From assembly GCF_000242255.2 (NCBI RefSeq), contig NC_017033.1:620001-684000 (forward strand): a stretch of 64,000 bases of DNA, given 5' to 3'. This document shows positions 30,747 to 39,491 of the stretch, piece after piece. The notes under the pieces were generated by a model. It was not told where the DNA came from. It did no database searches and was given only the letters and a program-made list of their open reading frames with translations. The translations under genes and the position numbers were made by a program. Source of the stretch: Frateuria aurantia DSM 6220. GTDB taxonomy: Bacteria; Pseudomonadota; Gammaproteobacteria; Xanthomonadales; Rhodanobacteraceae. The stretch's first letter is position 1. The number at the start of each line of letters is the position of its first letter.

Positions 30747-32666
30747 ATGCGTATCCGGCCTGATATCAAGGATGCACGCGGCGAAAGCGCGATGTTCCAG
30801 CGCCGAGCCCTGGCCGGTTTTGCGCTGATCGTGCTGGGGTTGTGCGGGCTGGTGGCCCGTTATGTCTACCTGCAGGTGGACCAGCATGACGAATACACCC
30901 TGCGTTCGCAGCAGAACCGTATCAAGCAGCGGGCGCTGCCGCCGGGCCGCGGCCTGATCTATGATCGCGAAGGCAACCTGCTGGCCGACAATGTCCCGGC
31001 TTTCCGGCTGGAAGTGGTGCCCGAGCAGGTCCACGATCTGAAAGCGACCTTGGCCGCCCTGGGTGCAGTGGTGCCGCTGAGTGATGATGATCTTGACAAC
31101 TTCCGCAAGCAGCTGCGACTGAACCGGCGCTTTGACAGCATTCCCTTGAAGATGCAGCTCAACGAGGACGAGATCGATCGTTTCGCGGTCAACCAGTGGC
31201 GTTTTCCCGGTGTCGAGGTGGTGCCTTACCAGATCCGCCGCTATCCGATGGGCGACTTGTACGCGCATGTCGTCGGCTATGTGAACCGCATCAACGAGCG
31301 TGATCTGGGCCAGCTGGATCCGGCGATGTACAAGGGCACCACCCATGTCGGTCGCACCGGCATCGAGCGCGCCTACGAGGCGCAGCTGCATGGCACCCCA
31401 GGATACGACCTGGTCGAGGTCAATGCCGATGGCAAGGTCCAGCGGGTGCTGGAGCATCACCCGGCGACCGCCGGCAGAAATCTCTACCTGTCCATCGATA
31501 CGCGTATCCAGCGGGCCGCGGTGGCCGCGTTTGCCGGTCGCCCGGGGGCGGCGGTGGCGATCGATCCGCGCAATGGCCAGGTGCTGGCGATGGTCAGCGT
31601 GCCGTCCTATAACCCCAATCTGTTTATCAACGGGATCAGCACGGCGGCCTATCGCGAACTGACCACGGCGCCGAACAAGCCGCTGGTCAATCGCGCCATC
31701 CAGGGCGTCTATCAGCCCGGCTCGACGGTCAAGCCGCTGCTGGGACTGGGCGGGCTGGAAATGGGGCTGCGCCGGCCGCAGGACACGGTGCTGTCCACCG
31801 GTGAATTCTTTATTCCAGGGCAGAGCCGGGCTTATCGCGACGATGTCCGCGGTGGTGTCGGCGTGGTCAACTTGATGCAGGCCATCGAAAAATCGGTCAA
31901 TACCTATTTCTACAAGCTGGCCCTGGACATGGGCATCGACCGGCTCAGCCAGTTCATGGGCAGTTTTGGCTTCGGCAAGCCCACCGGCGTGGACTTGTAC
32001 GGCGAATTGGGCGGGGTACTGCCTTCGAGGGAGTGGAAACGCCAGCATTTCCGCCAACCCTGGTTCCCGGGCGAGACCGTCATTGCCGGCATCGGCCAAG
32101 GCTACTGGGGCGTGACCCCGATCCAGCTTTCGCACGCCTTTGCCACCTTGGCCAATCATGGCGTGGCCTATGCACCGCGGCTGGCCGATGCCACCGAGGC
32201 GCCTGGCGGCGGCGGTCGCGAGGATCTGGTCAATCCGCCACTGGGTCCCAGCCTGATCACCCGCAACAGCAACTGGCAGGCGATTGATACCGGTATGGAA
32301 ATGGTGATCTACGGCCACGGCACCGGCCATGGCCTGGGTGACGGCTTCCCTTATCGGATTGCCGGCAAGAGCGGTACCGCCGAGCGTTTCTCGCGGACCA
32401 CCGATGCCTACGATACCAATCGCAACAAGGCCTACCTAGCGGCGCGCCATCGCGCCTGGTTCGTGGCCTATACCCCGGCGGATCAGCCTCGCATCGTGGT
32501 CGCGGCGCTGCTCGAGGCCGGTGCCTGGGGCGGCAGTGATGCCGGTCCCATCGTGCGCAAGATTTTCGATGCCTGGCTGGCTGAGCAGAAAGCGGCTCCC
32601 GAAGGGGCGCCTCCACCGACCATGGCGCAGCCTGCGCCGGCCACGACTCAAGCGAGGAATCCCTGA
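30747..32666 (+). CDS. mrdA: Penicillin-binding protein 2 (elongation transpeptidase)
   Basis: A 639-residue class B PBP that cross-links peptidoglycan during lateral growth. A short cytoplasmic start is followed by one transmembrane helix (about 21-40), the pedestal domain starting RGLIYDREGNLLA, and the transpeptidase domain with SxxK (GSTVK), SxN (KSVNTYF) and KSGT (GKSGTAE). The start at 30747 agrees with E. coli PBP2, where the residues before the helix (here DARGESAMFQRRAL) are conserved. The C-terminal 20 residues are Pro/Ala-rich. rodA starts at the very next base after the stop codon. Confidence 0.96.
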   Translation: MRIRPDIKDARGESAMFQRRALAGFALIVLGLCGLVARYVYLQVDQHDEYTLRSQQNRIKQRALPPGRGLIYDREGNLLADNVPAFRLEVVPEQVHDLKATLAALGAVVPLSDDDLDNFRKQLRLNRRFDSIPLKMQLNEDEIDRFAVNQWRFPGVEVVPYQIRRYPMGDLYAHVVGYVNRINERDLGQLDPAMYKGTTHVGRTGIERAYEAQLHGTPGYDLVEVNADGKVQRVLEHHPATAGRNLYLSIDTRIQRAAVAAFAGRPGAAVAIDPRNGQVLAMVSVPSYNPNLFINGISTAAYRELTTAPNKPLVNRAIQGVYQPGSTVKPLLGLGGLEMGLRRPQDTVLSTGEFFIPGQSRAYRDDVRGGVGVVNLMQAIEKSVNTYFYKLALDMGIDRLSQFMGSFGFGKPTGVDLYGELGGVLPSREWKRQHFRQPWFPGETVIAGIGQGYWGVTPIQLSHAFATLANHGVAYAPRLADATEAPGGGGREDLVNPPLGPSLITRNSNWQAIDTGMEMVIYGHGTGHGLGDGFPYRIAGKSGTAERFSRTTDAYDTNRNKAYLAARHRAWFVAYTPADQPRIVVAALLEAGAWGGSDAGPIVRKIFDAWLAEQKAAPEGAPPPTMAQPAPATTQARNP

Positions 32667-33782
32667 ATGGCTCTGAATACCGGCGTGTTCTCATGGCGCC
32701 GTGGATGGCAGGCCCTGCTTGGTCCCCGGCTGGACTGGTGGTTGCTGGGCGGGCTGCTGATCCTGGCCGGGGTGGGCCTGGCGACCTTGTACAGCGCCGG
32801 TGGCGGCAATATGAGCCTGGTCGAAGGTCAGGCCGCCCGCTTTATGCTGGGGCTGGGACTGCTGTGGCTGATTTCTCGGATTTCGCCGCAGCAGCTGCGC
32901 GACTGGACGCCCTGGCTGTATGCCGGCAGCACCTTTCTGCTGGTGGTGGTGATCGTGCTGGGCGAGGGCCGGGGCGCGGACCGCTGGCTGAATCTCGGCA
33001 TCATGCGTTTCCAGCCCTCGGAACTGCTGAAGCTGACCATGCCGATGATGGTGGCCTGGTATCTGCACTCCCGGCGCCTGCCTCCGGGCTGGAAGGATAT
33101 TGCCGTGGTCGGCGGCCTGATCGCGATTCCCTCGGGACTGATCGCGGAACAGCCTGACCTGGGCACCGCCACCCTGGTGGCTGGCGCGGGTGCCTTTGCC
33201 TTGTTCCTGTCAGGCATGGCCTGGTGGCGGATCGGTCTGCTGGGCGGGGCCGCCGCCGCCGCGATTCCGCTGGGCTGGCATTTCATGCACGAATACCAGC
33301 GCGACCGGGTCCGGACCCTGCTCAATCCCGAAGCCGATCCGCTGGGCAATGGCTGGCACATCATCCAGTCCAAGATCGCGGTGGGGTCCGGCGGTGTCTT
33401 CGGCAAGGGGTTCGAGCACGGCACCCAGTCCCGGCTGGACTTTCTGCCGGAACATACCACCGACTTCATCTTCGCGGTCTATTCCGAGGAATTCGGCCTG
33501 ATCGGAGTCATTGCGGTGCTGTTGCTGTACGTCTTCATCATCGGTCGCTGCCTGTGGATCGCGATGCAGGCACGCGATACCTATTCCCGACTGCTGGCCG
33601 GAGCCATCGGCATGAGCTTCTTCGTCTATGTCTTCGTCAATGGCGGGATGGTCGCCGGCATGCTGCCGGTGGTCGGCGTGCCGATGCCGCTGATCAGCTA
33701 TGGCGGTACGTCGGCGGTATCACTGCTGACCGGCTTCGGCATCCTGATGACCATCCACGCCAGCTTCAAGCGACGCGGCTGA
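32667..33782 (+). CDS. rodA: Rod shape-determining glycosyltransferase RodA
   Basis: A 371-residue SEDS-family polymerase with about ten helices that builds glycan strands with PBP2. Marks are GRGADRWLNLGIMRFQPSELLK, the catalytic-region Asp in EQPDLGTA, LPEHTTDFIFAVYSEEFG and the C-terminal GVPMPLISYGGTS. It directly abuts mrdA. The next gene (mltB) begins about 135 bases later, and no terminator is seen in between. Confidence 0.96.
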   Translation: MALNTGVFSWRRGWQALLGPRLDWWLLGGLLILAGVGLATLYSAGGGNMSLVEGQAARFMLGLGLLWLISRISPQQLRDWTPWLYAGSTFLLVVVIVLGEGRGADRWLNLGIMRFQPSELLKLTMPMMVAWYLHSRRLPPGWKDIAVVGGLIAIPSGLIAEQPDLGTATLVAGAGAFALFLSGMAWWRIGLLGGAAAAAIPLGWHFMHEYQRDRVRTLLNPEADPLGNGWHIIQSKIAVGSGGVFGKGFEHGTQSRLDFLPEHTTDFIFAVYSEEFGLIGVIAVLLLYVFIIGRCLWIAMQARDTYSRLLAGAIGMSFFVYVFVNGGMVAGMLPVVGVPMPLISYGGTSAVSLLTGFGILMTIHASFKRRG

Positions 33783-33916
33783 TCGCGGGCAGGGCGATCA
33801 GCTCCTCGCTGAGGCCGCCCTGAATCAGCCTGCAACCAGTCACGAGCTGGTCCCGACGCGATCAGATCGGCATGTTAGGCTTGCCGGATATCAGCGATGG
33901 AGGCGCAGCAGCCACA

Positions 33917-34933
33917 ATGTCAGCAGGGTTTTCGGGTTGCCGCCGACGCATGCTCGGGGTCATGGGGAGTGCAGGGATCATGTTCGGCATGATCGGCTCG
34001 CTGCAGGCGATGGAACATCCGGGGCAGGCGGCACTGGTTGCCGAAGTGGCGAAGGATACCGGCCAGGATCCGGTCCGCTTGAATCAGCTTCTGTCCGGTG
34101 CTCAACGCCAGCAGAGCATTCTCGATGCGATGGCCCGTCCGGCGGAAGCCAAGCCATGGAGCGCTTATCGCCCGATTTTTCTGACCTCGAAGCGCATCCA
34201 CGAGGGCGTGGTTTTCTATCGCGAACACCGCGCCCTGCTGGACAGCCTGGGCCGGCGCTACGGCGTCGATCCGGCCTATGTGGTGGCGATTCTCGGCGTG
34301 GAGACCTTCTACGGCGCCAATACCGGTCACTACAAGGTGCTGGACGCGCTGGTGACCCTTGGCCTGTATTACCCGCCGCGGGCCGCCTTTTTCCGGGCCC
34401 AGCTGAAAACCTTGCTGGAACTCCCTGACCACAGTCTGGCCGCGCCGCCGGACCAGCTGACCGGTTCCTATGCCGGTGCCCAGGGCTGGGGCCAGTTCAT
34501 GCCGGACAGCATCCGCCAGTATGGCGTGGATGCCGATGGTGACGGCCGCATCGATCTGCAGCATTCACTGCCCGACATCATCGCCAGTGTCGCGCATTAC
34601 CTGCAGGGACATGGCTGGCAGGCCGGGCAGCCGGTGGTGTTGCCGGCGCTGGCCCAGCCGGCGGCCAAGCCTCTGCAGATCAAGGATGCCCGGCCGCGAT
34701 GGAGCGTGCAGCAGCTCGAGGCCTGGGGTTACGCGCCGACGGCGGCCGTGGATCCGGCGATGCAGGCCACGGTGGTACATCTGGCCGGCGAGCCGGCGAG
34801 CGATGTATGGCTGGGCTTCCGGAATTTCTATGTCATCACCACCTACAACCGCAGTCCGCTGTACGCCATGGCGGTGCACCAGTTGGCCGAGGCCATCCAC
34901 GCCGGCAGCGATGCCCTGGATCGGTCGCCGTGA
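33917..34933 (+). CDS. mltB: Membrane-bound lytic murein transglycosylase B
   Basis: A protein of about 338 residues that cleaves glycan strands to 1,6-anhydro ends. An N-terminal signal segment (CRRRMLGVMGSAGIMFGMIG, then LQAMEH) exports it. The catalytic Glu is in AILGVETFYGANTG; further SLT-family-2 marks are DALVTLGLYYPPRAAFF and GSYAGAQGWGQFMPDS. I do not see a clear lipobox Cys, so it may be soluble in the periplasm like Slt35. ATG 33917 gives a normal signal peptide; ATG 33872 is open in the same frame. It overlaps the next start (GTGA). Confidence 0.92.
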   Translation: MSAGFSGCRRRMLGVMGSAGIMFGMIGSLQAMEHPGQAALVAEVAKDTGQDPVRLNQLLSGAQRQQSILDAMARPAEAKPWSAYRPIFLTSKRIHEGVVFYREHRALLDSLGRRYGVDPAYVVAILGVETFYGANTGHYKVLDALVTLGLYYPPRAAFFRAQLKTLLELPDHSLAAPPDQLTGSYAGAQGWGQFMPDSIRQYGVDADGDGRIDLQHSLPDIIASVAHYLQGHGWQAGQPVVLPALAQPAAKPLQIKDARPRWSVQQLEAWGYAPTAAVDPAMQATVVHLAGEPASDVWLGFRNFYVITTYNRSPLYAMAVHQLAEAIHAGSDALDRSP

Positions 34934-35997
34934 GGCTGGCCGCAAAACTGGTTGCTGCATGGGCGCTGGCTGGCCTGGCCGCCTGCAGCAGCCAGCCTTC
35001 AAGGCCGCGTGCCGACGCGCACAGCCTGCGTACCGGCAATGCCTACCACGACAATCTGCTGCTGGCCCAGGATCGGCGTTACCGCAGCAGCCATGACAGC
35101 GTGCCCGACGGACCGCCGCCGGACTTTTCCAAATTGCCCGAGCCGGTGCCCAAGGCGGAGCCCTTGTCCTTGTATGGCAACAAGAGCCCCTATACCGTGC
35201 TGGGTCGCACCTACAAGGTACTGCCCAGCGCGCATGGCTATGTGGCGCGCGGCACGGCCTCGTACTACGGCAGCAAGTTCCATCGCTACAAGACCTCCAC
35301 CCTGGAGGACTACGACATGTATGCCTACTCGGCGGCCCACAAGACGCTGCCGTTGCCGAGCTACGTGCGGGTGACCAATCTGGCCAACGGCAAGAGCGTG
35401 GTAGTGCGCGTCAATGATCGCGGACCGTTCAAGGACGACCGGCTGATCGATCTGTCCTACATCGCGGCGGTGAAGATCGGGATCTGGCCCTCGGGCACCG
35501 GCCAGGTCGAGGTGCGTGCGCTGGATCCGGGCTCGGTTTCACCGCCGAGGCCGTTGCCGCCGCCGGCGGTGAAGCCGCCTGACTCGGTGCGGGCCTGGCA
35601 GGCGATCGCGCCGGCTCCAGCCCCGGCCGCTGCGGTGGCCCGCAATGCCACCGAGGCCATGGCTCCGGTCAGTCGCGCCGAGCTGCCGGCGGCGACGGCC
35701 TTGCCGACGAAGCCGGCCGCGGCTCCGCCTGCGCCGATGGCCACCGCAGCAGTCGGCGCTGGCGGTCTTTATCTGCAGGCCGGCGCCTTCGGCGATCGCG
35801 CCAATGCCGAGCGGGTAGCCACCCGTATTCGTGCAACGGGGGTGGCCGTGCAGGTCGTGTCGGGGCTGTCCGCTGGCAAGGTGGTGCAGCGGGTCCGGGT
35901 CGGCCCGCTGCCTGATGCCGCGGCCGCCGGGCAGGCCGCCCGACGAATCGAGCTTTTGGGGCTGCCGCGGCCGCAGCCCGCCCCCTCTCCGCTGTAA
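34930..35997 (+). CDS. rlpA: Septal ring lytic transglycosylase RlpA family lipoprotein
   Basis: A 355-residue lipoprotein. GTG 34930 overlaps the mltB stop and gives a signal with lipobox LAGLAAC, so the mature protein starts at Cys. The central double-psi beta-barrel (about 95-200) has ASYYGSKFH, AHKTLPLPSYVRVTN and the catalytic Asp of RVNDRGPF. A Pro/Ala-rich linker follows, then a C-terminal SPOR domain (LYLQAGAFGDRANAERVA to VRVGPLP) that binds denuded glycan at the septum. The usual GExTASGE segment before YDMYA reads KTSTLED here, a small departure from the family. Confidence 0.92.
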   Translation: MRLAAKLVAAWALAGLAACSSQPSRPRADAHSLRTGNAYHDNLLLAQDRRYRSSHDSVPDGPPPDFSKLPEPVPKAEPLSLYGNKSPYTVLGRTYKVLPSAHGYVARGTASYYGSKFHRYKTSTLEDYDMYAYSAAHKTLPLPSYVRVTNLANGKSVVVRVNDRGPFKDDRLIDLSYIAAVKIGIWPSGTGQVEVRALDPGSVSPPRPLPPPAVKPPDSVRAWQAIAPAPAPAAAVARNATEAMAPVSRAELPAATALPTKPAAAPPAPMATAAVGAGGLYLQAGAFGDRANAERVATRIRATGVAVQVVSGLSAGKVVQRVRVGPLPDAAAAGQAARRIELLGLPRPQPAPSPL

Positions 35998-36065
35998 ACT
36001 AGACCCTACATACACCCTGCAAAGGCGCTTGGGCGCCTTCCCCACGTCCTGGATTGACACACTCG

Positions 36066-37400
36066 ATGAGCCTTCATCTTCGCACCCTGACCGCGCTTGC
36101 CGCCGCCATCATGGCCGTGACCGGCGCGACTGCCGTCATTGCCCAGCAGGCACCGCCGCCGATTCCCGCGCCGAATCAGATGCCGTCGATGCCGACGCCG
36201 ATTCCTTCGCCGAACCAGGCCCCGCCGGTGCCGACCCCGAATCTGGTCCCGACGGCCGGTCCTCGTCCGGAAGCGCCCAAGGCGCCGGAGATCCCCGTGC
36301 CGCCGCCGCCGGACGTGGATGCCCAGAGCTGGGTGCTGATGGACTATGCCACCGGTCAGGTACTGGCCAGCAAGGATCCGGACACGCGGCTTGCTCCGGC
36401 TTCGCTGACCAAGATCATGACCGATTACGTGGTCTCGGCCGAGCTGGCCAACAACAAGATCCACATGACCGATCCGGTCTTCATCAGTGAAAACGCCTGG
36501 CGTGGCGGCGGTGCCGGCACCGACGGCTCGACCAGCTTTCTGAAGTTGAACAGCCATGTGCCGCTGAAAGATCTGCTGTACGGTCTGATCATCCAGTCCG
36601 GCAATGATGCCGCGATCGCGCTGGCCGAGCATGTGGCCGGCTCCGAACAGGCGTTTGTCGGGCTGATGAATGCCTATGCCCAGCAGCTGGGCATGGTCAA
36701 CACCCATTATTCCGATGCCTCGGGCTATCCGGTCGATGACCATTACAGCAGCGCCCATGACATCGCGATCCTGTCGCGCGCGCTGATCCGCAACTTCCCC
36801 GAGGATTACGCGATCTCCGCGGTCAAGGAATTCCAGTGGAACGGCATCACCCAGCACAACCGCAACACCTTGCTGTGGCGCGACCCGTCGGTGGACGGCA
36901 TCAAGACCGGCCACACCGCGGCGGCGGGCTTCTGTCTGGCGGCCTCGGCCAAGCAGGGCGGTTCGCGGATGATCGCGATCGTGATGCATTCTTCCGGCGA
37001 GAAGTCGCGCGCCGATGCCGCACTGGCGCTGCTGAACTACGGTTTCCGTTTCTATGAAACCCATGTCCTGTACAGCGCCGGCAAGCCGTTGGCCAGCCCC
37101 CGGCTGTGGAAGGGGCAGAGCTCGACCTTGCCGGTCGGTGTCGCCGATGATGTGATTGTCACTGTCAAGCGCGGGGACTACAGCAAGCTGTCGGCCAATA
37201 TGGACCTGCCCTCGACCCTGGTCGCTCCCTTCACCAAGGGCCAGCAGATCGGCACCCTGCATATCACCGAAGCCGGCAAGCCGCTGCAGGACGTGCCCCT
37301 GGTGGCTCTGGCCGACGCCCCGCAGGGCGGTTTCCTTGCCCGCTTGTGGGACAGCCTGCTGTTGTGGTTCCACAGCAGCAAGAAATCAGACGCGAAATAA
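36066..37400 (+). CDS. dacC: D-alanyl-D-alanine carboxypeptidase (PBP5/6 type)
   Basis: A 444-residue low-molecular-mass PBP that trims the terminal D-Ala of stem peptides. Signal peptide to about residue 27, then an unusual Pro/Asn-rich stretch (about 28-75) with repeats of the type PNQMPSMPTPIP and PNQAPPVPTPNL. The transpeptidase fold has SxxK (PASLTKIM), SGN (QSGNDAAIAL) and KTG (GIKTGHT). The beta-rich PBP5 C-domain and a final hydrophobic, amphipathic anchor (FLARLWDSLLLWFHS) complete it. dacA would be an equally valid name. ATG 36066 is used; an in-frame TTG lies at 36054. Confidence 0.93.
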   Translation: MSLHLRTLTALAAAIMAVTGATAVIAQQAPPPIPAPNQMPSMPTPIPSPNQAPPVPTPNLVPTAGPRPEAPKAPEIPVPPPPDVDAQSWVLMDYATGQVLASKDPDTRLAPASLTKIMTDYVVSAELANNKIHMTDPVFISENAWRGGGAGTDGSTSFLKLNSHVPLKDLLYGLIIQSGNDAAIALAEHVAGSEQAFVGLMNAYAQQLGMVNTHYSDASGYPVDDHYSSAHDIAILSRALIRNFPEDYAISAVKEFQWNGITQHNRNTLLWRDPSVDGIKTGHTAAAGFCLAASAKQGGSRMIAIVMHSSGEKSRADAALALLNYGFRFYETHVLYSAGKPLASPRLWKGQSSTLPVGVADDVIVTVKRGDYSKLSANMDLPSTLVAPFTKGQQIGTLHITEAGKPLQDVPLVALADAPQGGFLARLWDSLLLWFHSSKKSDAK

Positions 37401-37411
37401 CCGGAGTTCCA

Positions 37412-37705
37412 ATGATGTCCACCACCCCCACCACAAACGAGACCCCGGAAGAACGCGGCTTCAGCTTTCCCGGCGTGTTCGAGATCACCGCGATGGGTGA
37501 TGCCAGCGCCGACCTTAAGGCCCGCGTGCCGCAGTTGCTGGCTGATGTCGGCTTGAAAGTACTGCATGAGACGGTCAGTCATCGGCCTTCGCGAGAGGGC
37601 AACTTCGTGTCCGTGACGGTCAGCTTCCATGCCGACAACCGTGAGCAGTACGAAGCCGCCCATCATGCTCTGCGCGCCGACCCGGCCGTGCGCTTCACCC
37701 TGTAA
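37412..37705 (+). CDS. ybeD: YbeD-family (DUF493) protein
   Basis: A 97-residue cytoplasmic protein with the DUF493 ferredoxin-like core: FPGVFEITAMGDASADL, then SREGNFVSVTVSFHADNREQYEAAHHAL, ending VRFTL. In E. coli and relatives ybeD lies between dacA and lipB exactly as here, and the role is still unclear. GGAG precedes ATG 37412; the ATG 3 bases later is possible. A strong hairpin follows the gene. Confidence 0.9.
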   Translation: MMSTTPTTNETPEERGFSFPGVFEITAMGDASADLKARVPQLLADVGLKVLHETVSHRPSREGNFVSVTVSFHADNREQYEAAHHALRADPAVRFTL

Positions 37706-37710
37706 TACCC

Positions 37711-37741
37711 GGCCGGTCCGCAGTCATGCTGCGGACCGGCC
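37711..37741. terminator. Perfect 13-bp hairpin between ybeD and lipB
   Basis: GGCCGGTCCGCAG pairs perfectly with CTGCGGACCGGCC around the loop TCATG, starting six bases after the ybeD stop. No T-run follows, so it may be a processing or attenuation structure between the dacC-ybeD and lipB-lipA parts of the cluster. Confidence 0.5.
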
Positions 37742-37792
37742 TCTGCGCCCCGTTCGGGGGCGATGCCTTTACGCCATCTCCGCCGAGGCCGT

Positions 37793-38461
37793 ATGAGCTT
37801 GCCATTGAAGATCCGCCAGCTTGGCGTCCAGCCCTATCGTCAGGTGTGGGAGGCCATGGGGCGATTCACCGATCGGCGCACGGCCGCAGACAGCGACGAA
37901 ATCTGGCTGCTGCAGCATCCGCCGGTGTTCACGCTGGGGCAGGCCGGCAAGCTGGAGCATGTGCTCGACCCGGGCGCGATCGAGCTGGTACAGGTCGATC
38001 GTGGCGGTCAGGTCACCTATCACGGTCCGGGCCAGCTGGTGGCCTATCCTCTGATCGATCTGCGTCGTGCCGGCCTGGGAGTCCGTGAGCTGGTCACCCG
38101 CATCGAGCAGGTGCTGATCGACACCCTCGCCGAATGGCGTATCACGGCCGAGCGGCTCGATGGCGCGCCCGGCGTCTATGTCGCCGGCGCAAAGATCGGC
38201 GCGCTGGGCCTGCGGGTACGGCGTGGCTGCAGCTTCCATGGACTGGCCTTGAACGTGGCCATGGATCTGTCGCCGTTTGCCCGCATCAATCCCTGCGGCT
38301 ATCAGGGGATGGCTGTCACCCAGATGCTAGACTTGACCCCGGGCGTGGACATGGACAGCGTGTCCTCGGTCTTTCTCGACAAGTTTTGTCGTCAATTCGG
38401 CTACGGCTCCTGTGTCGATGCCGCCGGATTGCCTGAACTCTCCGACACTATTGCGGTCTAG
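37793..38461 (+). CDS. lipB: Octanoyltransferase (lipoate biosynthesis)
   Basis: A 222-residue enzyme that moves octanoate from acyl carrier protein to lipoyl domains. Marks are the [21 protein letters not shown] block, the catalytic Lys in [12 protein letters not shown] and the Cys in [12 protein letters not shown] 37793 gives the standard length; ATG 37763 would add ten Arg-rich residues. lipA follows 11 bases after the stop. Confidence 0.95.
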   Translation: MSLPLKIRQLGVQPYRQVWEAMGRFTDRRTAADSDEIWLLQHPPVFTLGQAGKLEHVLDPGAIELVQVDRGGQVTYHGPGQLVAYPLIDLRRAGLGVRELVTRIEQVLIDTLAEWRITAERLDGAPGVYVAGAKIGALGLRVRRGCSFHGLALNVAMDLSPFARINPCGYQGMAVTQMLDLTPGVDMDSVSSVFLDKFCRQFGYGSCVDAAGLPELSDTIAV

Positions 38462-38472
38462 GTCCCAACGAC

Positions 38473-39483
38473 ATGAGTGAATTACCGGCAACCTCTGGCA
38501 AGACCATCCCGATCAGCGTCGTGACCGGCGCACCGCAAGGTGCCAAGCAGCTGGGCAGCGACAAGATCGCCCGCAACCGTGCCGGCTTCGACACGGAGCA
38601 GCCGATGCTGCGCAAGCCCAGCTGGATCCGGGTGCGGCTGCCGCAGGGCAATGCGGTGCAGCAGCTGAAGCAGCGTCTGCGTGAAAACGCCCTGGTGACG
38701 GTTTGCGAGGAGGCGTCCTGCCCGAACATCCACGAGTGTTTCAGCAAGGGCACCGCCACTTTCATGATCCTGGGCGAGGTCTGCACCCGTCGCTGCTCGT
38801 TCTGCGATGTGGCTCATGGGCGGCCGGCGGCGCCGGATCCGCTGGAGCCGGCGCGGCTGGCGGATACGATTCGCGATATGGGGCTGCGCTATGTGGTGAT
38901 TACCTCGGTCGATCGTGATGATCTGCGTGATGGCGGTGCCGGTCACTTCGCCGCCTGCATCCGCGCGGTGCGTCATGCCAGCCCGAATACCCGGATCGAG
39001 GTGCTGACCCCGGATTTCCGCGGCAAGGGCCGCATGGAGCGGGCGCTGGAGGCGATGCAGGCTTTCCCGCCGGACGTGTTCAACCACAATCTGGAAACCG
39101 TGCCACATCTGTACCGCGAAGTCCGCCCCGGCGCGGATTACCAGTGGTCGCTGGACCTGCTGAAGCGGTTCAAGGCCCAGCATCCTGAGGTGCCGACCAA
39201 GTCGGGCATCATGCTGGGACTGGGCGAAACCGAAGAGCAGGTACTGGAAACGATGCGTGATCTGCGTGCCCATGATGTGGACATGATCACCATCGGACAG
39301 TACCTGCAGCCGACCGCGCACCACCATCCCGTGATGCGATATTGGTCGCCGGAGGAATTCGAGGCCTTGCGCGCCGCCGGCGAGGCGATGGGCTTCGGCC
39401 ACGTCGCCTCCGGGCCGCTGGTTCGCTCCTCCTACCATGCCGACCTGCAGGCCCATGCAGCCGGTGTCACTGAAGTCGATTGA
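38473..39483 (+). CDS. lipA: Lipoyl synthase
   Basis: A 336-residue radical-SAM enzyme that inserts two sulfurs into octanoyl-lipoyl domains. The auxiliary cluster motif is [12 protein letters not shown]; the radical-SAM motif [10 protein letters not shown] carries the CxxxCxxC cysteines. The C-terminal [11 protein letters not shown] includes the RSSY Ser that ligates the auxiliary cluster. The N-terminal 45 residues are longer than in E. coli LipA but start cleanly after lipB. Confidence 0.96.
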   Translation: MSELPATSGKTIPISVVTGAPQGAKQLGSDKIARNRAGFDTEQPMLRKPSWIRVRLPQGNAVQQLKQRLRENALVTVCEEASCPNIHECFSKGTATFMILGEVCTRRCSFCDVAHGRPAAPDPLEPARLADTIRDMGLRYVVITSVDRDDLRDGGAGHFAACIRAVRHASPNTRIEVLTPDFRGKGRMERALEAMQAFPPDVFNHNLETVPHLYREVRPGADYQWSLDLLKRFKAQHPEVPTKSGIMLGLGETEEQVLETMRDLRAHDVDMITIGQYLQPTAHHHPVMRYWSPEEFEALRAAGEAMGFGHVASGPLVRSSYHADLQAHAAGVTEVD

Positions 39484-39491
39484 GAGAACCC

